Assembly (NCBI GenBank): GCA_039810585.1
Contig: JBDHXF010000008.1
Coordinates: 1 to 64,000 of the forward strand
Direction: 5' to 3'
Length of the DNA: 64,000 bases
Origin: JBBATK01 sp039810585
GTDB lineage: Bacteria > Bacteroidota > Ignavibacteria > Kapaibacteriales > NICIL-2
Position 1 is the stretch's first letter. Each line of letters starts with the position of its first letter. The notes beneath the pieces are model-generated. The model was not told the DNA's origin, did no database searches, and worked only from the letters and a program-made list of their open reading frames with translations. This document shows positions 7,953-16,038 of this stretch, in pieces. Made by a program: the position numbers and the translations under genes.

Positions 7953-8779
7953 GTGTACACAACTCCTCCCCCAAGGCTCGAGCCCAGATCCGAGTGCCAG
8001 CCACATCGCAGTACAATGCGAAGAGGGCGGATGACGAGAAGGCCAAGGTCAGCCTCAACTTTAGAGGCATAGGTACTGCACGCAAGACGAAAGTCGACTG
8101 CAGACAAAGGATGTACAGCCAGCGCAAGATCGACGCCCGCGGTGCGATTGAGCGCAATACAATAATCACAATCCAGTTCCAGACTGTCGGCAAAGGCATG
8201 TGCCGCACCGAGTCTCATCTCTTGATCCGCATTAGCCGCGGCACTCGTCCGAGTGCAGTTCTGAATTGCAATTCCCAAACGAGTGTCGGCGCTCGGTTGA
8301 AGCACAACTCCGCAATCGAGAAAGCCGGCTGTGTGGGCGTTGAAGTCAGCCACAGATACATGCGACCCACGCACGGTGCAGCCCAGAGAAATGAGCGAGC
8401 TTAATCGCGTTGAGAAACTGAGTGAAGCGTTGAGCTCCGAATACAGTCGGGAACCATAGGCGCTCAGCCCAAGGGCTGTATGGAGATCCGGTGCTATTGC
8501 AAGACAACATCGACACTCGTGAAAGGCCAATTCCGAGAGACCAAATGGAGAGGGAGTACTGTGACAAAGAAGGGCATTGTCCGCAGAACATTCGAGCAAT
8601 GCCGGATTGACTGCAAACGAAAGGACGACCGGCGACGTCAAAGATGCAGAGTTAAGAACAAAGCTCGACGTGGATACAGCGCCCGATTGGGCAAAAAGCC
8701 AGGTGGGAAGGAACATCACCATCCCAAAAAAGAAATTGGCTGCCGACCACGATCGCGCTAAATTTGATGAAGTGCTCAT
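7946..8779 (-). CDS. Predicted outer-membrane protein, function unknown
   Basis: A 277-residue protein with a signal peptide (hydrophobic FFFGMVMFLPTWLFAQ, cleavage likely after LFA). The mature part has repeated amphipathic strands such as LGIAIQNCTR, LDLALAVHPL and RIVLRCGWHSDLGSSLGGGVVYTW, and ends in an aromatic residue, as outer-membrane barrels do. Cysteines are unusually frequent for a barrel. I do not recognise a named family. It is the first gene of a two-gene operon with the helix-hairpin-helix/barrel protein (7-base overlap), suggesting a joint role at the outer membrane. It is divergent from porD; the porD promoter box lies inside its first codons. Confidence 0.65.
   Translation of the reverse strand: MSTSSNLARSWSAANFFFGMVMFLPTWLFAQSGAVSTSSFVLNSASLTSPVVLSFAVNPALLECSADNALLCHSTPSPFGLSELAFHECRCCLAIAPDLHTALGLSAYGSRLYSELNASLSFSTRLSSLISLGCTVRGSHVSVADFNAHTAGFLDCGVVLQPSADTRLGIAIQNCTRTSAAANADQEMRLGAAHAFADSLELDCDYCIALNRTAGVDLALAVHPLSAVDFRLACSTYASKVEADLGLLVIRPLRIVLRCGWHSDLGSSLGGGVVYTW
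8735..8766 (+). promoter_or_regulatory. Promoter of porD (ATTG-N20-TAAATTTG)
   Basis: TAAATTTG at 8759-8766 with a -33 like ATTG at 8735-8738, 20 bases apart, 58 bases before the porD start. It overlaps the 5' end of the divergent gene. Confidence 0.5.
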
Positions 8780-8824
8780 CGAAACCTCGCGACTATCGTG
8801 AATTCTTTTAGGAGAGTGAGTTCA

Positions 8825-9730
8825 ATGCCAAAATACCTGCTCGCTTATCTCGCTGCAAGCATTATAGTTTTTGTAGGCCATGTCCAGGCCCAAGAATTCA
8901 AGGCCAATGTTTCTGTGAATGTGGACATGGTGCCGGTGGCGCAGAGAGACAACATCATGACTATGGCCAATGATGTGATGAATTACTACAATGCGCAACG
9001 GTTTACGGGGCAGGATTGGGTGGGAGCAAAAATCCCCGTGGATCTTACCATCTACATTACAGCCTCGAATTCTCAGTCCCGCCGTTGTACAGCCCGATTG
9101 TTCTATAACATGAAAACGAATTTGGATAGTGGCGTGGCTTCGCCTCTCATGAAGATTCTGGATAAAGATTGGGCTTTCAGTTACGACCTCAACCAGCAAT
9201 TCAGTTACCAGTCGTTGAAGTACGACGAGTTTTCCACGGTACTTGATTTTTACAACTTCGTGGCGCTGGGTCTTGATGCCGATTGTTTTGAACAGTTGAG
9301 TGGTACGAAGTACTATCAAATTGCGCGGGAACTTGTGCAATTGGGTGCAACCAACAACGGCAGCGGCTATAGCATGAGTGTGCAGGAGCCGGGCGAATTT
9401 ACTCGCGTCTCTCTCGCATCGGAGTTAGTCGATCCCCTAATGGAAGATTTCCGCAAGCTCATTTTCGATTATCACGCCGATGGGGTGAATGTCTACACGC
9501 ACGATAAGGATGCCGGACGCTTAGGAGTCGAAAAGGTGTTAGGCCGCATGGCTGACTTCAAAACCCAGAAACTCACGCGTGCCAGTTATTTGGTGCAAAT
9601 GTTTTTTGACTCGAAGCAAACCGAGCTCTGTGCACTGTTCAAAGGCTCAAACAATGCAAATGTTTTGCATTCGCTGCAGATCCTGGACCCCTCGAACATG
9701 TCCGTGTATGAGGACTGCATTTCGCACTAG
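8825..9730 (+). CDS. porD: PorD-family protein (DUF4835), type IX secretion
   Basis: A 301-residue protein with a signal peptide (MPKYLLAYLAASIIVF, ending at VQAQ). The mature part follows the DUF4835 pattern: FKANVSVNVDMV at the start, then a fifty-residue beta region with ARLFYNMKTN, the hallmark FYNFVALGLDADCFEQLSG, and near the end FRKLIFDYHADGVN. This family is called PorD in T9SS gene sets; it is needed for secretion in the Bacteroidota, but its exact role is not settled. The ATG at 8825 is preferred to one at 8798: it starts the signal peptide and has GGAGAG 8 bases upstream. T9SS cargo proteins are encoded 27-35 kb away in this window. Confidence 0.82.
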   Translation: MPKYLLAYLAASIIVFVGHVQAQEFKANVSVNVDMVPVAQRDNIMTMANDVMNYYNAQRFTGQDWVGAKIPVDLTIYITASNSQSRRCTARLFYNMKTNLDSGVASPLMKILDKDWAFSYDLNQQFSYQSLKYDEFSTVLDFYNFVALGLDADCFEQLSGTKYYQIARELVQLGATNNGSGYSMSVQEPGEFTRVSLASELVDPLMEDFRKLIFDYHADGVNVYTHDKDAGRLGVEKVLGRMADFKTQKLTRASYLVQMFFDSKQTELCALFKGSNNANVLHSLQILDPSNMSVYEDCISH

Positions 9731-9765
9731 CCGCGCAGACTTTTTTCATTGTTGGATATAATGCC

Positions 9766-11148
9766 ATGACCTTAGAATTCTGCGGTGCCGCGCAAACTGT
9801 CACCGGTTCCATGCATTTGTTAACCGTGAATGGTCACAGAGTCTTACTCGATTGCGGATTATACCAGGGTCGTCGCGAAGAAGCTGCTCGTATCAACAAG
9901 AACTTTTTGTTTGATGCCGCCTCCATAGATGCAGTTGTCCTATCGCATGCACACATCGATCACTCCGGAAATCTCCCTCACTTAATCAAGAACGGTTTTA
10001 ACGGCTGCATTCACAGCACCAGTGCCACACGCGACTTATGCGCCATCATGCTGGCTGATAGTGCGATGATTCAGGAAAAGGATGCGGATTATCTGCTTCG
10101 TCACAAGGGTGAGCACGTCGAGCCTCTGTACACAGCTGAAGATGTGGCCACAACGCTGGAGCATTTTCGTACGGTTGGTTACCATCGGGTGTTCGACGTT
10201 GTGCCTGGCGTGAAGGCAGAGTACTTTGATGCCGGTCACATTTTGGGTTCAGCTATCACGATGCTGACGTTGACTGAAAATGGCAAGACGGTTCGTTTGT
10301 GTTTTACCGGCGATGTGGGTCGCCCCAATCGTCCCATCCTTCGCGATCCTGAATTTCCCGGTGATGCAGATTATATCATTAGTGAGTCCACTTACGGAGG
10401 CCGCAAGCACGAAGAGATAGCCAACCTGGAAGCGACGCTAGAGAAGCTCATTCACGGAGTGGTGGAGAAAAAGGGAAGGCTGCTCATCCCGGCCTTCAGC
10501 ATCGGAAGAACGCAGGATATCGTCTATCATTTGAACTCGATGTACAACGAGGGACGAATTCCCAACATTCCCATCTTTGTTGACTCTCCATTAGCAATCA
10601 ACGCCACACAAGTGTATCGTATGCACCCGGAGTGCTATGATGCCGAGATGCAGAAGGTGCTGATGTCGGACGACGATCCCTTTGGCTTCCCCTCGCTCAA
10701 GTACATCCGTGAGGTTTCCGATTCAAAGAAAATCAATACCATGCACAAAGCCGCGGTGGTAATTGCCGCGAGTGGGATGTGCGAAAACGGTCGCATTGTC
10801 CACCATCTTGCCAACGGAATCGGTTCGGCAAAGAACACCATTCTCATTGTTGGATTTAGTGCCGAACACACCTTGGGACGTCGCATTGCCGATGGTTATG
10901 ACGTGGTGAACATTTTTGGTATTCCGCACACTGTGCGTGCTGAAGTTCAGCGCATTAGCGGTCTCTCCGCCCACGCCGACGAGCCCGAGTTGCTCGACTT
11001 CTTCAAGCCTTTTTCGCGCACTACTCTGCAACATGTGTTCTTAGTGCATGGCGAGCCCAAAGCACAGGACGCGTTTAAGAACGCACTGCATGGTGCAGGG
11101 ATCTCGTCCGTTTCCAATCCCGCCAAAGGAACCGTCGTTGAACTCTAA
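9766..11148 (+). CDS. Metallo-beta-lactamase/beta-CASP ribonuclease
   Basis: A 460-residue RNA-processing nuclease of the beta-CASP branch. Metal-ligand motifs are in order: HAHIDHSGNLP (H-x-H-x-DH), a conserved Asp in CFTGDVGRPNRP, and the beta-CASP part with IFVDSPLA, the motif ASGMCENGRIVHHL and the SAHADEPELL histidine. The C-terminal RMMBL segment includes VFLVHGEP. Such enzymes process or degrade RNA using two zinc ions in the cytoplasm. Length fits the family (450-470). The following Nudix gene overlaps its end, and tadA and rsmI follow, forming one operon of RNA- and nucleotide-quality genes. Confidence 0.88.
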   Translation: MTLEFCGAAQTVTGSMHLLTVNGHRVLLDCGLYQGRREEAARINKNFLFDAASIDAVVLSHAHIDHSGNLPHLIKNGFNGCIHSTSATRDLCAIMLADSAMIQEKDADYLLRHKGEHVEPLYTAEDVATTLEHFRTVGYHRVFDVVPGVKAEYFDAGHILGSAITMLTLTENGKTVRLCFTGDVGRPNRPILRDPEFPGDADYIISESTYGGRKHEEIANLEATLEKLIHGVVEKKGRLLIPAFSIGRTQDIVYHLNSMYNEGRIPNIPIFVDSPLAINATQVYRMHPECYDAEMQKVLMSDDDPFGFPSLKYIREVSDSKKINTMHKAAVVIAASGMCENGRIVHHLANGIGSAKNTILIVGFSAEHTLGRRIADGYDVVNIFGIPHTVRAEVQRISGLSAHADEPELLDFFKPFSRTTLQHVFLVHGEPKAQDAFKNALHGAGISSVSNPAKGTVVEL

Positions 11149-11611
11149 GCCCAGCCTCGTGGCGGAACAACGCGCCGTTTCTGTTGCCGTGTTGCTCGCT
11201 CGTCCGTCTGCGGACTCGCACGTGCTACTGTGTCAACGCTTGCCCTCTGCACGCTATGGTCTAAAGTGGGAATTCCCCGGCGGGAAGGTGGAGCCGGGTG
11301 AGACTCCACGCGAAGCGATCATTCGAGAACTGCAGGAAGAACTGGGAATTCTTGAACCGGTGGTGCACGAACTCCACCGAGAGCAGAGTGAGTATGCAGA
11401 TGGGGGACGTTTTGATGTGCACTATTTTTTATGCACCTCATGGCTCAACCCACCACAAAATCGAGTCTTTCACGATTTGTTGTGGACCTCGGCCACCGAA
11501 GTTTCGACCTTCGACATTTTAGAGGGCAATCGTGCGTTTTGCGCCGTACTGCCTGAGCTCATTGCTACATTCTTTGCTCGTCTGCACACCACTCACGGTC
11601 AGGTAACATGA
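11138..11611 (+). CDS. Nudix hydrolase, MutT-like (8-oxo-dGTP diphosphatase)
   Basis: A 157-residue Nudix enzyme. The Nudix box is complete: GGKVEPGETPREAIIRELQE followed by ELG, fitting G-x5-E-x7-REUxEExGU. Upstream residues YGLKWEFPGG and the LCQRLPSAR strand match MutT, which removes oxidised dGTP from the nucleotide pool. Start choice: a TTG at 11138 with AAAGGA 7 bases upstream overlaps the nuclease stop by 11 bases. The ATG at 11048 would overlap by 100 bases and add residues foreign to the family, and a GTG at 11159 is the other option. Its stop overlaps the tadA start (ATGA). Substrate assignment is inferred from family. Confidence 0.8.
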   Translation: MNSKPSLVAEQRAVSVAVLLARPSADSHVLLCQRLPSARYGLKWEFPGGKVEPGETPREAIIRELQEELGILEPVVHELHREQSEYADGGRFDVHYFLCTSWLNPPQNRVFHDLLWTSATEVSTFDILEGNRAFCAVLPELIATFFARLHTTHGQVT

Positions 11612-12111
11612 GCACGCCGGATCTCTACTCAGATGAGTATTTCATGGACCAAGCTTTAGATGAAGCTCGAGCCGCAGCCCTTCGCGGAGAAGTGCCCATC
11701 GGGTGTATTGTTGTGTACAACAATGACATTGTAGCACGCAGTTCAAACCGCCTTGAAGAATTACAGCAAGCAACAGCCCATGCGGAAGTAATGGCGATTG
11801 ACATGGCGTCGCAAGTAAGAGGCAGTCGGCGCTTGATTAATTGCTGTCTCTACGTCACTCTCGAACCTTGTGCTATGTGCGCCGGAGCCATCGTCAACGC
11901 TCGAATTCCACGGGTGGTGTTTGCCGCACGTGACCCAAAAGCAGGTGCTGTGAGGAGTTTGTACGAGCTGTGCAACGATGAACGACTCAACCATCGCTGC
12001 GAGGTTGTTGAGGGAATTCGAGCGGAAGAATCCGCGGAGTTGCTGCAAGACTTCTTCCGTGAGTTAAGACGCTCGAAAAAAGAGTCCGGTACTCTTGAGG
12101 ATGAATCCTGA
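11608..12111 (+). CDS. tadA: tRNA-specific adenosine deaminase
   Basis: A 167-residue zinc-dependent deaminase that converts adenosine-34 to inosine in tRNA-Arg(ACG). The catalytic motif TAHAEVMAI gives the His ligand and proton-shuttle Glu, and PCAMCAGAI the two Cys ligands. The region KAGAVRSLYEL matches the TadA C-terminal part. Length fits the family (150-170). Start overlaps the Nudix stop by 4 bases (ATGA) and its own stop overlaps the rsmI start by 1 base, so translation of the group is probably coupled. Confidence 0.93.
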   Translation: MSTPDLYSDEYFMDQALDEARAAALRGEVPIGCIVVYNNDIVARSSNRLEELQQATAHAEVMAIDMASQVRGSRRLINCCLYVTLEPCAMCAGAIVNARIPRVVFAARDPKAGAVRSLYELCNDERLNHRCEVVEGIRAEESAELLQDFFRELRRSKKESGTLEDES

Positions 12112-12809
12112 TGTCCGACCACAGTACGCTACAACCCGCCTTGTACCTCGTCCCCACGCCAATCGGCAACCGGGAGGACATCACGCTGCGTGCCCTGCGC
12201 GTTTTGCAGCAAGCCGATGTGATTGCGTGCGAAGACACGCGAACCACCGGTTCCTTGTTGAAGCTGTATAACATTCAGCCCAAGCGCCTCATTGCCCTAC
12301 ACGCCCACAACGAGCACCAGTCGGCAGAGTATGTAGCCGACCTGGTCGTGGCTGGTCAGTCCGTTGCCTACTGTAGCGATGCCGGTTCTCCAGGCATTTC
12401 CGATCCGGGAGTGATTCTTATTCGTGCCGCGCTTGCGCGCGCACTGGACGTGGTACCCTTGCCCGGTGCTTCCGCCTCACTCAGTGCCCTGGTGGCAAGC
12501 GGAATGCCGACCGACGAATTTTTCTTTGGTGGTTTTGCTCCGCATAAGAAAGGACGAAAGACCTTTCTCGACCGCATCGTTAGCTACCCCTTTACGGTGG
12601 TTCTCTATGAATCTCCGCACCGCATTCACTCTCTGGTAGAAGAGCTGGTGGCGCGATGTCCGGAGCGACAGCTGTGCATCGCTCGTGAACTGACCAAAGT
12701 GTACGAGGAATTTCTACGAGGAACAGTAACAGAACTCAGCGACGTGTTGAAATCCCGTCCTCCCCTCAAAGGGGAGATCGTCGTTATCTTGCACGGCAGC
12801 GACGATTGA
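12111..12809 (+). CDS. rsmI: 16S rRNA 2'-O-ribose C1402 methyltransferase
   Basis: A 232-residue SAM-dependent tetrapyrrole-methylase fold protein that methylates the ribose of C1402 in the decoding centre of 16S rRNA. Seen: LYLVPTPIGNREDITLRAL at the N-terminus, ACEDTRTTGSLL, HEHN-like AHNEHQ, SDAGSPGISDPG, and VVLYESPHRI, all conserved in RsmI. It is shorter than E. coli RsmI (about 286 residues) and lacks that protein's C-terminal extension, as in other members of this group. Last gene of the operon, 82 bases before tmk. Confidence 0.92.
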   Translation: MSDHSTLQPALYLVPTPIGNREDITLRALRVLQQADVIACEDTRTTGSLLKLYNIQPKRLIALHAHNEHQSAEYVADLVVAGQSVAYCSDAGSPGISDPGVILIRAALARALDVVPLPGASASLSALVASGMPTDEFFFGGFAPHKKGRKTFLDRIVSYPFTVVLYESPHRIHSLVEELVARCPERQLCIARELTKVYEEFLRGTVTELSDVLKSRPPLKGEIVVILHGSDD

Positions 12810-12891
12810 GCTCTGCCAAACTTTGCGGTCGTCGATTTCGTTGCTTATGGGACAACACACCAAGCTTTGAGAAGAGTGGGGAACTGAGATC

Positions 12892-13521
12892 ATGTTTATT
12901 TCGTTCGAAGGCATTGACGGTTGCGGCAAGTCAACCCAGGTACGACTGCTAGAGCAATATTTGCAGGGACAGGGGCACGAAGTTGTGGTTCTTCGCGAAC
13001 CCGGCGCAACACCACTCTCCGAATCCATTCGCACGGTCTTGCTCGACACCAAAGTGGACATCGACCCGATGGCCGAATTGCTGTTGTTCTGTGCGTCAAG
13101 ACGTCAACTCGTTCAACAGGTGATTCGTCCGGCACTGGAACGTTCGGCGGTCGTGATCTGCGATCGGTATTTGGACTCCTCAACCGCTTATCAGGGCTAT
13201 GGTCGAGGATTGGTGCTGGAGGATGTAGCGCAAGCCAACGCCCTTGCCACGGGCGGTCTTCTCCCGGCTATTACCTTCTTCTTGGACATCAGCGTAGAGT
13301 TATCGTACATGCGAGCTGCCCATCGGCAGGGTTCTCATCAGGACCGCATGGAACAGAGCGGGCGGGAGTTTTTTAGTCGTGTTCGAATCGGCTATCAAAA
13401 CATAAGTGCTCAAGATCCCTCACGGGTGTACACGATCGATGGGTCGCTCAGTATCGAGGATATCCGAGATCAAATTCAAGCCCGACTCCTGACCCAACTC
13501 CCATCCCAACTCCGATCCTAA
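12892..13521 (+). CDS. tmk: Thymidylate kinase
   Basis: A 209-residue dTMP kinase that makes dTDP for DNA synthesis. P-loop FEGIDGCGKST, the substrate site LREPGATPLSESIR, the lid/DR motif CDRYLDSSTAYQGYGRG and the late SRVRIGYQN helix are all in place. A GGGGAA lies 9 bases upstream of the ATG. The end is unusual: the last codons are made of a 12-bp tandem repeat that continues past the stop (13484-13567), so the C-terminal RLLTQLPSQLRS tail is repeat-encoded and the stop codon lies at a repeat junction. Confidence 0.93.
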   Translation: MFISFEGIDGCGKSTQVRLLEQYLQGQGHEVVVLREPGATPLSESIRTVLLDTKVDIDPMAELLLFCASRRQLVQQVIRPALERSAVVICDRYLDSSTAYQGYGRGLVLEDVAQANALATGGLLPAITFFLDISVELSYMRAAHRQGSHQDRMEQSGREFFSRVRIGYQNISAQDPSRVYTIDGSLSIEDIRDQIQARLLTQLPSQLRS

Positions 13522-13567
13522 CTCCAATCTTAACTCCAATCTTAAGTCCAATCTTAACTCCAAGCCT
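13484..13567. repeat. 12-bp tandem repeat, about 7 units, over the tmk 3' end
   Basis: Consecutive 12-mers related to AACTCCAATCTT. Units at 13520-13531 and 13532-13543 are identical; the others differ at 1-5 positions. The array starts inside tmk and extends about 46 bases beyond its stop. Confidence 0.8.
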
Positions 13568-13719
13568 GGCTGAAAATTCGCCTAGATTCTCAAACCGGCA
13601 GGCAACCCTAAAGCGAGAACGGATCTGAGGGTGTGTGCATCGCCGCGATTCACTTATAAAATGCCGTGTGGGGATGAGAATCCCATGGGCCGGCGACGTG
13701 ATATCCTTTCTATGCTGCG

Positions 13720-13727
13720 TAATTTTG
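13720..13727 (+). promoter_or_regulatory. TAnnTTTG-type -7 box, proline dehydrogenase gene
   Basis: TAATTTTG, 57 bases before the start at 13785. A three-base-loop hairpin (13733-13747) lies in the predicted leader. Confidence 0.4.
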
Positions 13728-13732
13728 TACGC

Positions 13733-13747
13733 GCGTGCGAAGCACGC
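13733..13747. repeat. Three-base-loop palindrome GCGTGC-GAA-GCACGC, second copy
   Basis: Identical to the 15-mer at 3136-3150. Here it is not between convergent genes but in the predicted 5' leader of the proline dehydrogenase gene. Confidence 0.5.
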
Positions 13748-13784
13748 AGGCGATGAAGAAAAGTCACCCTTGTTTGTACACATC

Positions 13785-14690
13785 ATGTCCCTGTTCAATA
13801 CCCTCGTCGTTAAATCCCTAAATGTCATTCCAAAATCCATCATCAAACAAGTGGCAAAACGCTATATAGCGGGAGCGGTGCTTGACGATGCAGTCACCGT
13901 TGCCAAGCAGCTTCAGTCCAAAGGTGCCGGCGCCACCATCGATGTCCTGGGCGAGTTTGTGAGTTCTCGCGAGCGAGCACAGCACGAGTGCGCCTCGAGC
14001 ACCAAAGTGCTGGAAGCCATTGCAAATCATAAACTTCCGGCGTATCTATCGGTGAAACTAACCTCCTTGGGTTTTGATATCGACGACACGTTTTGTGCAT
14101 CGAACCTCCGCTCTTTACTGAACACTGCTCGCGAGCGAGGTCTCTTTGTGCGCCTAGATATGGAAAACTCGCCCTATACCACGCGAACACTAGATCTCTA
14201 TCGTCGGATGCGTGGGGAAGGCTTTGACAATATTGGAGTTGTGTTGCAAGCGTACATGAGGCGGTCGGAACAGGACATCAAGGATTTAGCTGAACTCAAG
14301 GCCGATGTTCGTCTTTGCAAGGGGATTTACATCGAACCTGCCGACATTGCCTTTAAAGAACGAGTTGAGGTTCAGAATAACTATAAGAAACTGCTTCGCA
14401 TGCTTGTAGAGCGTGGCATGAATGTGCATATCGCCACGCACGACGATGTGCTGATTGACGATGCAATGCAGCTCATCGCGCAACAGAATCTGCCGAAGCA
14501 AGCCTATGAATTCCAAATGCTTCTTGGGGTTCGTGAGGAACGACGTGACCAAATTATCGCTGCCGGACACCCCATGCGCATTTATGTGCCCTTCGGGGAG
14601 GACTGGTATGGCTACTCAACACGGCGCTTGAAAGAGAATCCCCAGGTAGCCGGATATGTCACAAAAGCACTCCTTGGGATGGAGTCCTAA
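13785..14690 (+). CDS. Proline dehydrogenase (FAD-dependent, monofunctional)
   Basis: A 301-residue PRODH, the first step of proline breakdown to glutamate, which passes electrons to quinone. The beta/alpha barrel motifs are present: FVRLDMENSPYTTRTLD, VVLQAYMRRSEQD, VRLCKGIYIEP, VHIATHDD, YEFQMLLGV and the C-terminal YVPFGEDWYGYSTRRL that binds FAD and substrate. Length matches the stand-alone enzyme of Bacillus and Thermus (about 300), not the fused PutA. The ATG at 13785 starts the family homology; reading from 13635 adds 50 unrelated residues. No clear ribosome site. No P5C dehydrogenase gene is adjacent. Confidence 0.87.
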   Translation: MSLFNTLVVKSLNVIPKSIIKQVAKRYIAGAVLDDAVTVAKQLQSKGAGATIDVLGEFVSSRERAQHECASSTKVLEAIANHKLPAYLSVKLTSLGFDIDDTFCASNLRSLLNTARERGLFVRLDMENSPYTTRTLDLYRRMRGEGFDNIGVVLQAYMRRSEQDIKDLAELKADVRLCKGIYIEPADIAFKERVEVQNNYKKLLRMLVERGMNVHIATHDDVLIDDAMQLIAQQNLPKQAYEFQMLLGVREERRDQIIAAGHPMRIYVPFGEDWYGYSTRRLKENPQVAGYVTKALLGMES

Positions 14691-14729
14691 AATCCGGGAC
14701 TCCCCACACCTTTCACTAGTTCTGTTTTC

Positions 14730-15962
14730 ATGCATCCATTCGACCTCGATACCATACTCGCACTTCTTCGAACGCAGGCTTTTGTATGCACTTGGAGTGG
14801 GCGGCGTGTTCGTGCGGATGAAAATGATGAGGAAAGACCGCGACGCATGGTTCTGCGAAGCTCGGTACAAAACGACTCGACCTTCTTGATTCTGAGTTCA
14901 TTTACGCAGAAACAGCACCGACAAAAGACTCTGGAATTCAGCGATGAAACGCTTACAGATCTGGTTCAAGACTGTCTGACTCATGACTTCCTTCAACTGC
15001 ATATTCAGCGTCCGGATGGTGACTTCTATTTCAAACGAGCACGCAAATCGGTACTGCAGCGCAAAACCAAGGCCTCGATTCGCGACTGGCAATCTGAGCA
15101 GAGTCATGACCACGAAAAACGTCAGCACATCAGTGAAGAAAAATCTTCCAAGCTTTTGAAAGTATTGGGTCTTAGCGATGATTCCGGACAGCTCATCCCG
15201 GCACGACGCGCTAAATTCCGTCAGATCAACCACTTTATCGGTCTGGCTCTTGGTTTAGAAGCACTTGAAGCGGATCACATCCACATCGTCGATTGCGGAT
15301 GTGGGCGAGCATATCTTAGTCTGGCTCTTTATCATGTGCTACACGAACAGATGAACAAGCAGGTACAGCTTGTTGGCATCGATAGCAATCCGGTGCTCAT
15401 TGCTGAGTGCAACGAGATGGCCAGTGCACTTGGCTTTAGCGGCGCTCGCTTCGTGTGCAGTGGAATTGCTGAGTACACGCCTGATTCCACGCCGGATCTG
15501 GTGATTGCACTTCATGCCTGCGACACTGCGACAGACGATGCCCTGGCACTCGCGCTGAAATCCGACGCGGGTGCGATTCTGGCGGCTCCCTGCTGTCATC
15601 ACTACGTGAACGAACAGTTACGTCGTAACTCTGCCCCCGAAGCAACGCAATTGCTACTCAGGGATGGTATAAGTCGGGAGAGGCTCAGCGATTTGCTCAC
15701 CGACAGCATGAGGCGCGATATCGTACGAAGCTTCGGTTACCGCGCGGAACTCATGGAGTTTATTGCTCAAGAACACACGATGAAAAATATCATGCTCCGG
15801 GCTGAGCGAACTGAGACAACGGAGCAACAACGATCGAAGGCACGGGATGAAGTGATACACGCGCGAACTATGTGGCATGTGGCCCCAAAATTGGCCGAGA
15901 TAATGCTATCGGATACAGTGCAGACTGCGGAACCGGCAGCCGATACTTCGAGTATGGTTTGA
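14730..15962 (+). CDS. SAM-dependent methyltransferase (Methyltransf_32-like)
   Basis: A 410-residue class I methyltransferase. The SAM-binding motif I is IVDCGCGRAYLSLAL (about residue 188-202), followed by LVGIDSNPVLIAECNE (acidic loop) and LVIALHACDTATDDAL, then AAPCCHHYVNEQL, typical of the Methyltransf_32 family, whose substrate is unknown. The first ~110 residues are extra and hold charged residues. The start may lie further in; 14730 is the first ATG, only 39 bases after the proline dehydrogenase stop. The next gene, rfbB, begins 76 bases after its end. Confidence 0.75.
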   Translation: MHPFDLDTILALLRTQAFVCTWSGRRVRADENDEERPRRMVLRSSVQNDSTFLILSSFTQKQHRQKTLEFSDETLTDLVQDCLTHDFLQLHIQRPDGDFYFKRARKSVLQRKTKASIRDWQSEQSHDHEKRQHISEEKSSKLLKVLGLSDDSGQLIPARRAKFRQINHFIGLALGLEALEADHIHIVDCGCGRAYLSLALYHVLHEQMNKQVQLVGIDSNPVLIAECNEMASALGFSGARFVCSGIAEYTPDSTPDLVIALHACDTATDDALALALKSDAGAILAAPCCHHYVNEQLRRNSAPEATQLLLRDGISRERLSDLLTDSMRRDIVRSFGYRAELMEFIAQEHTMKNIMLRAERTETTEQQRSKARDEVIHARTMWHVAPKLAEIMLSDTVQTAEPAADTSSMV

Positions 15963-16038
15963 GGCGAAGCCCTCATGAATGGCACAGGATTGGGTCAGAG
16001 ATTATATAAGTAAAACCAAAAATTACAACGTATTAGCA

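Noticed and set aside
13484..13567. Possible CRISPR array
   Set aside because: Repeats are 12 bases, adjacent and without spacers; it is a tandem array.
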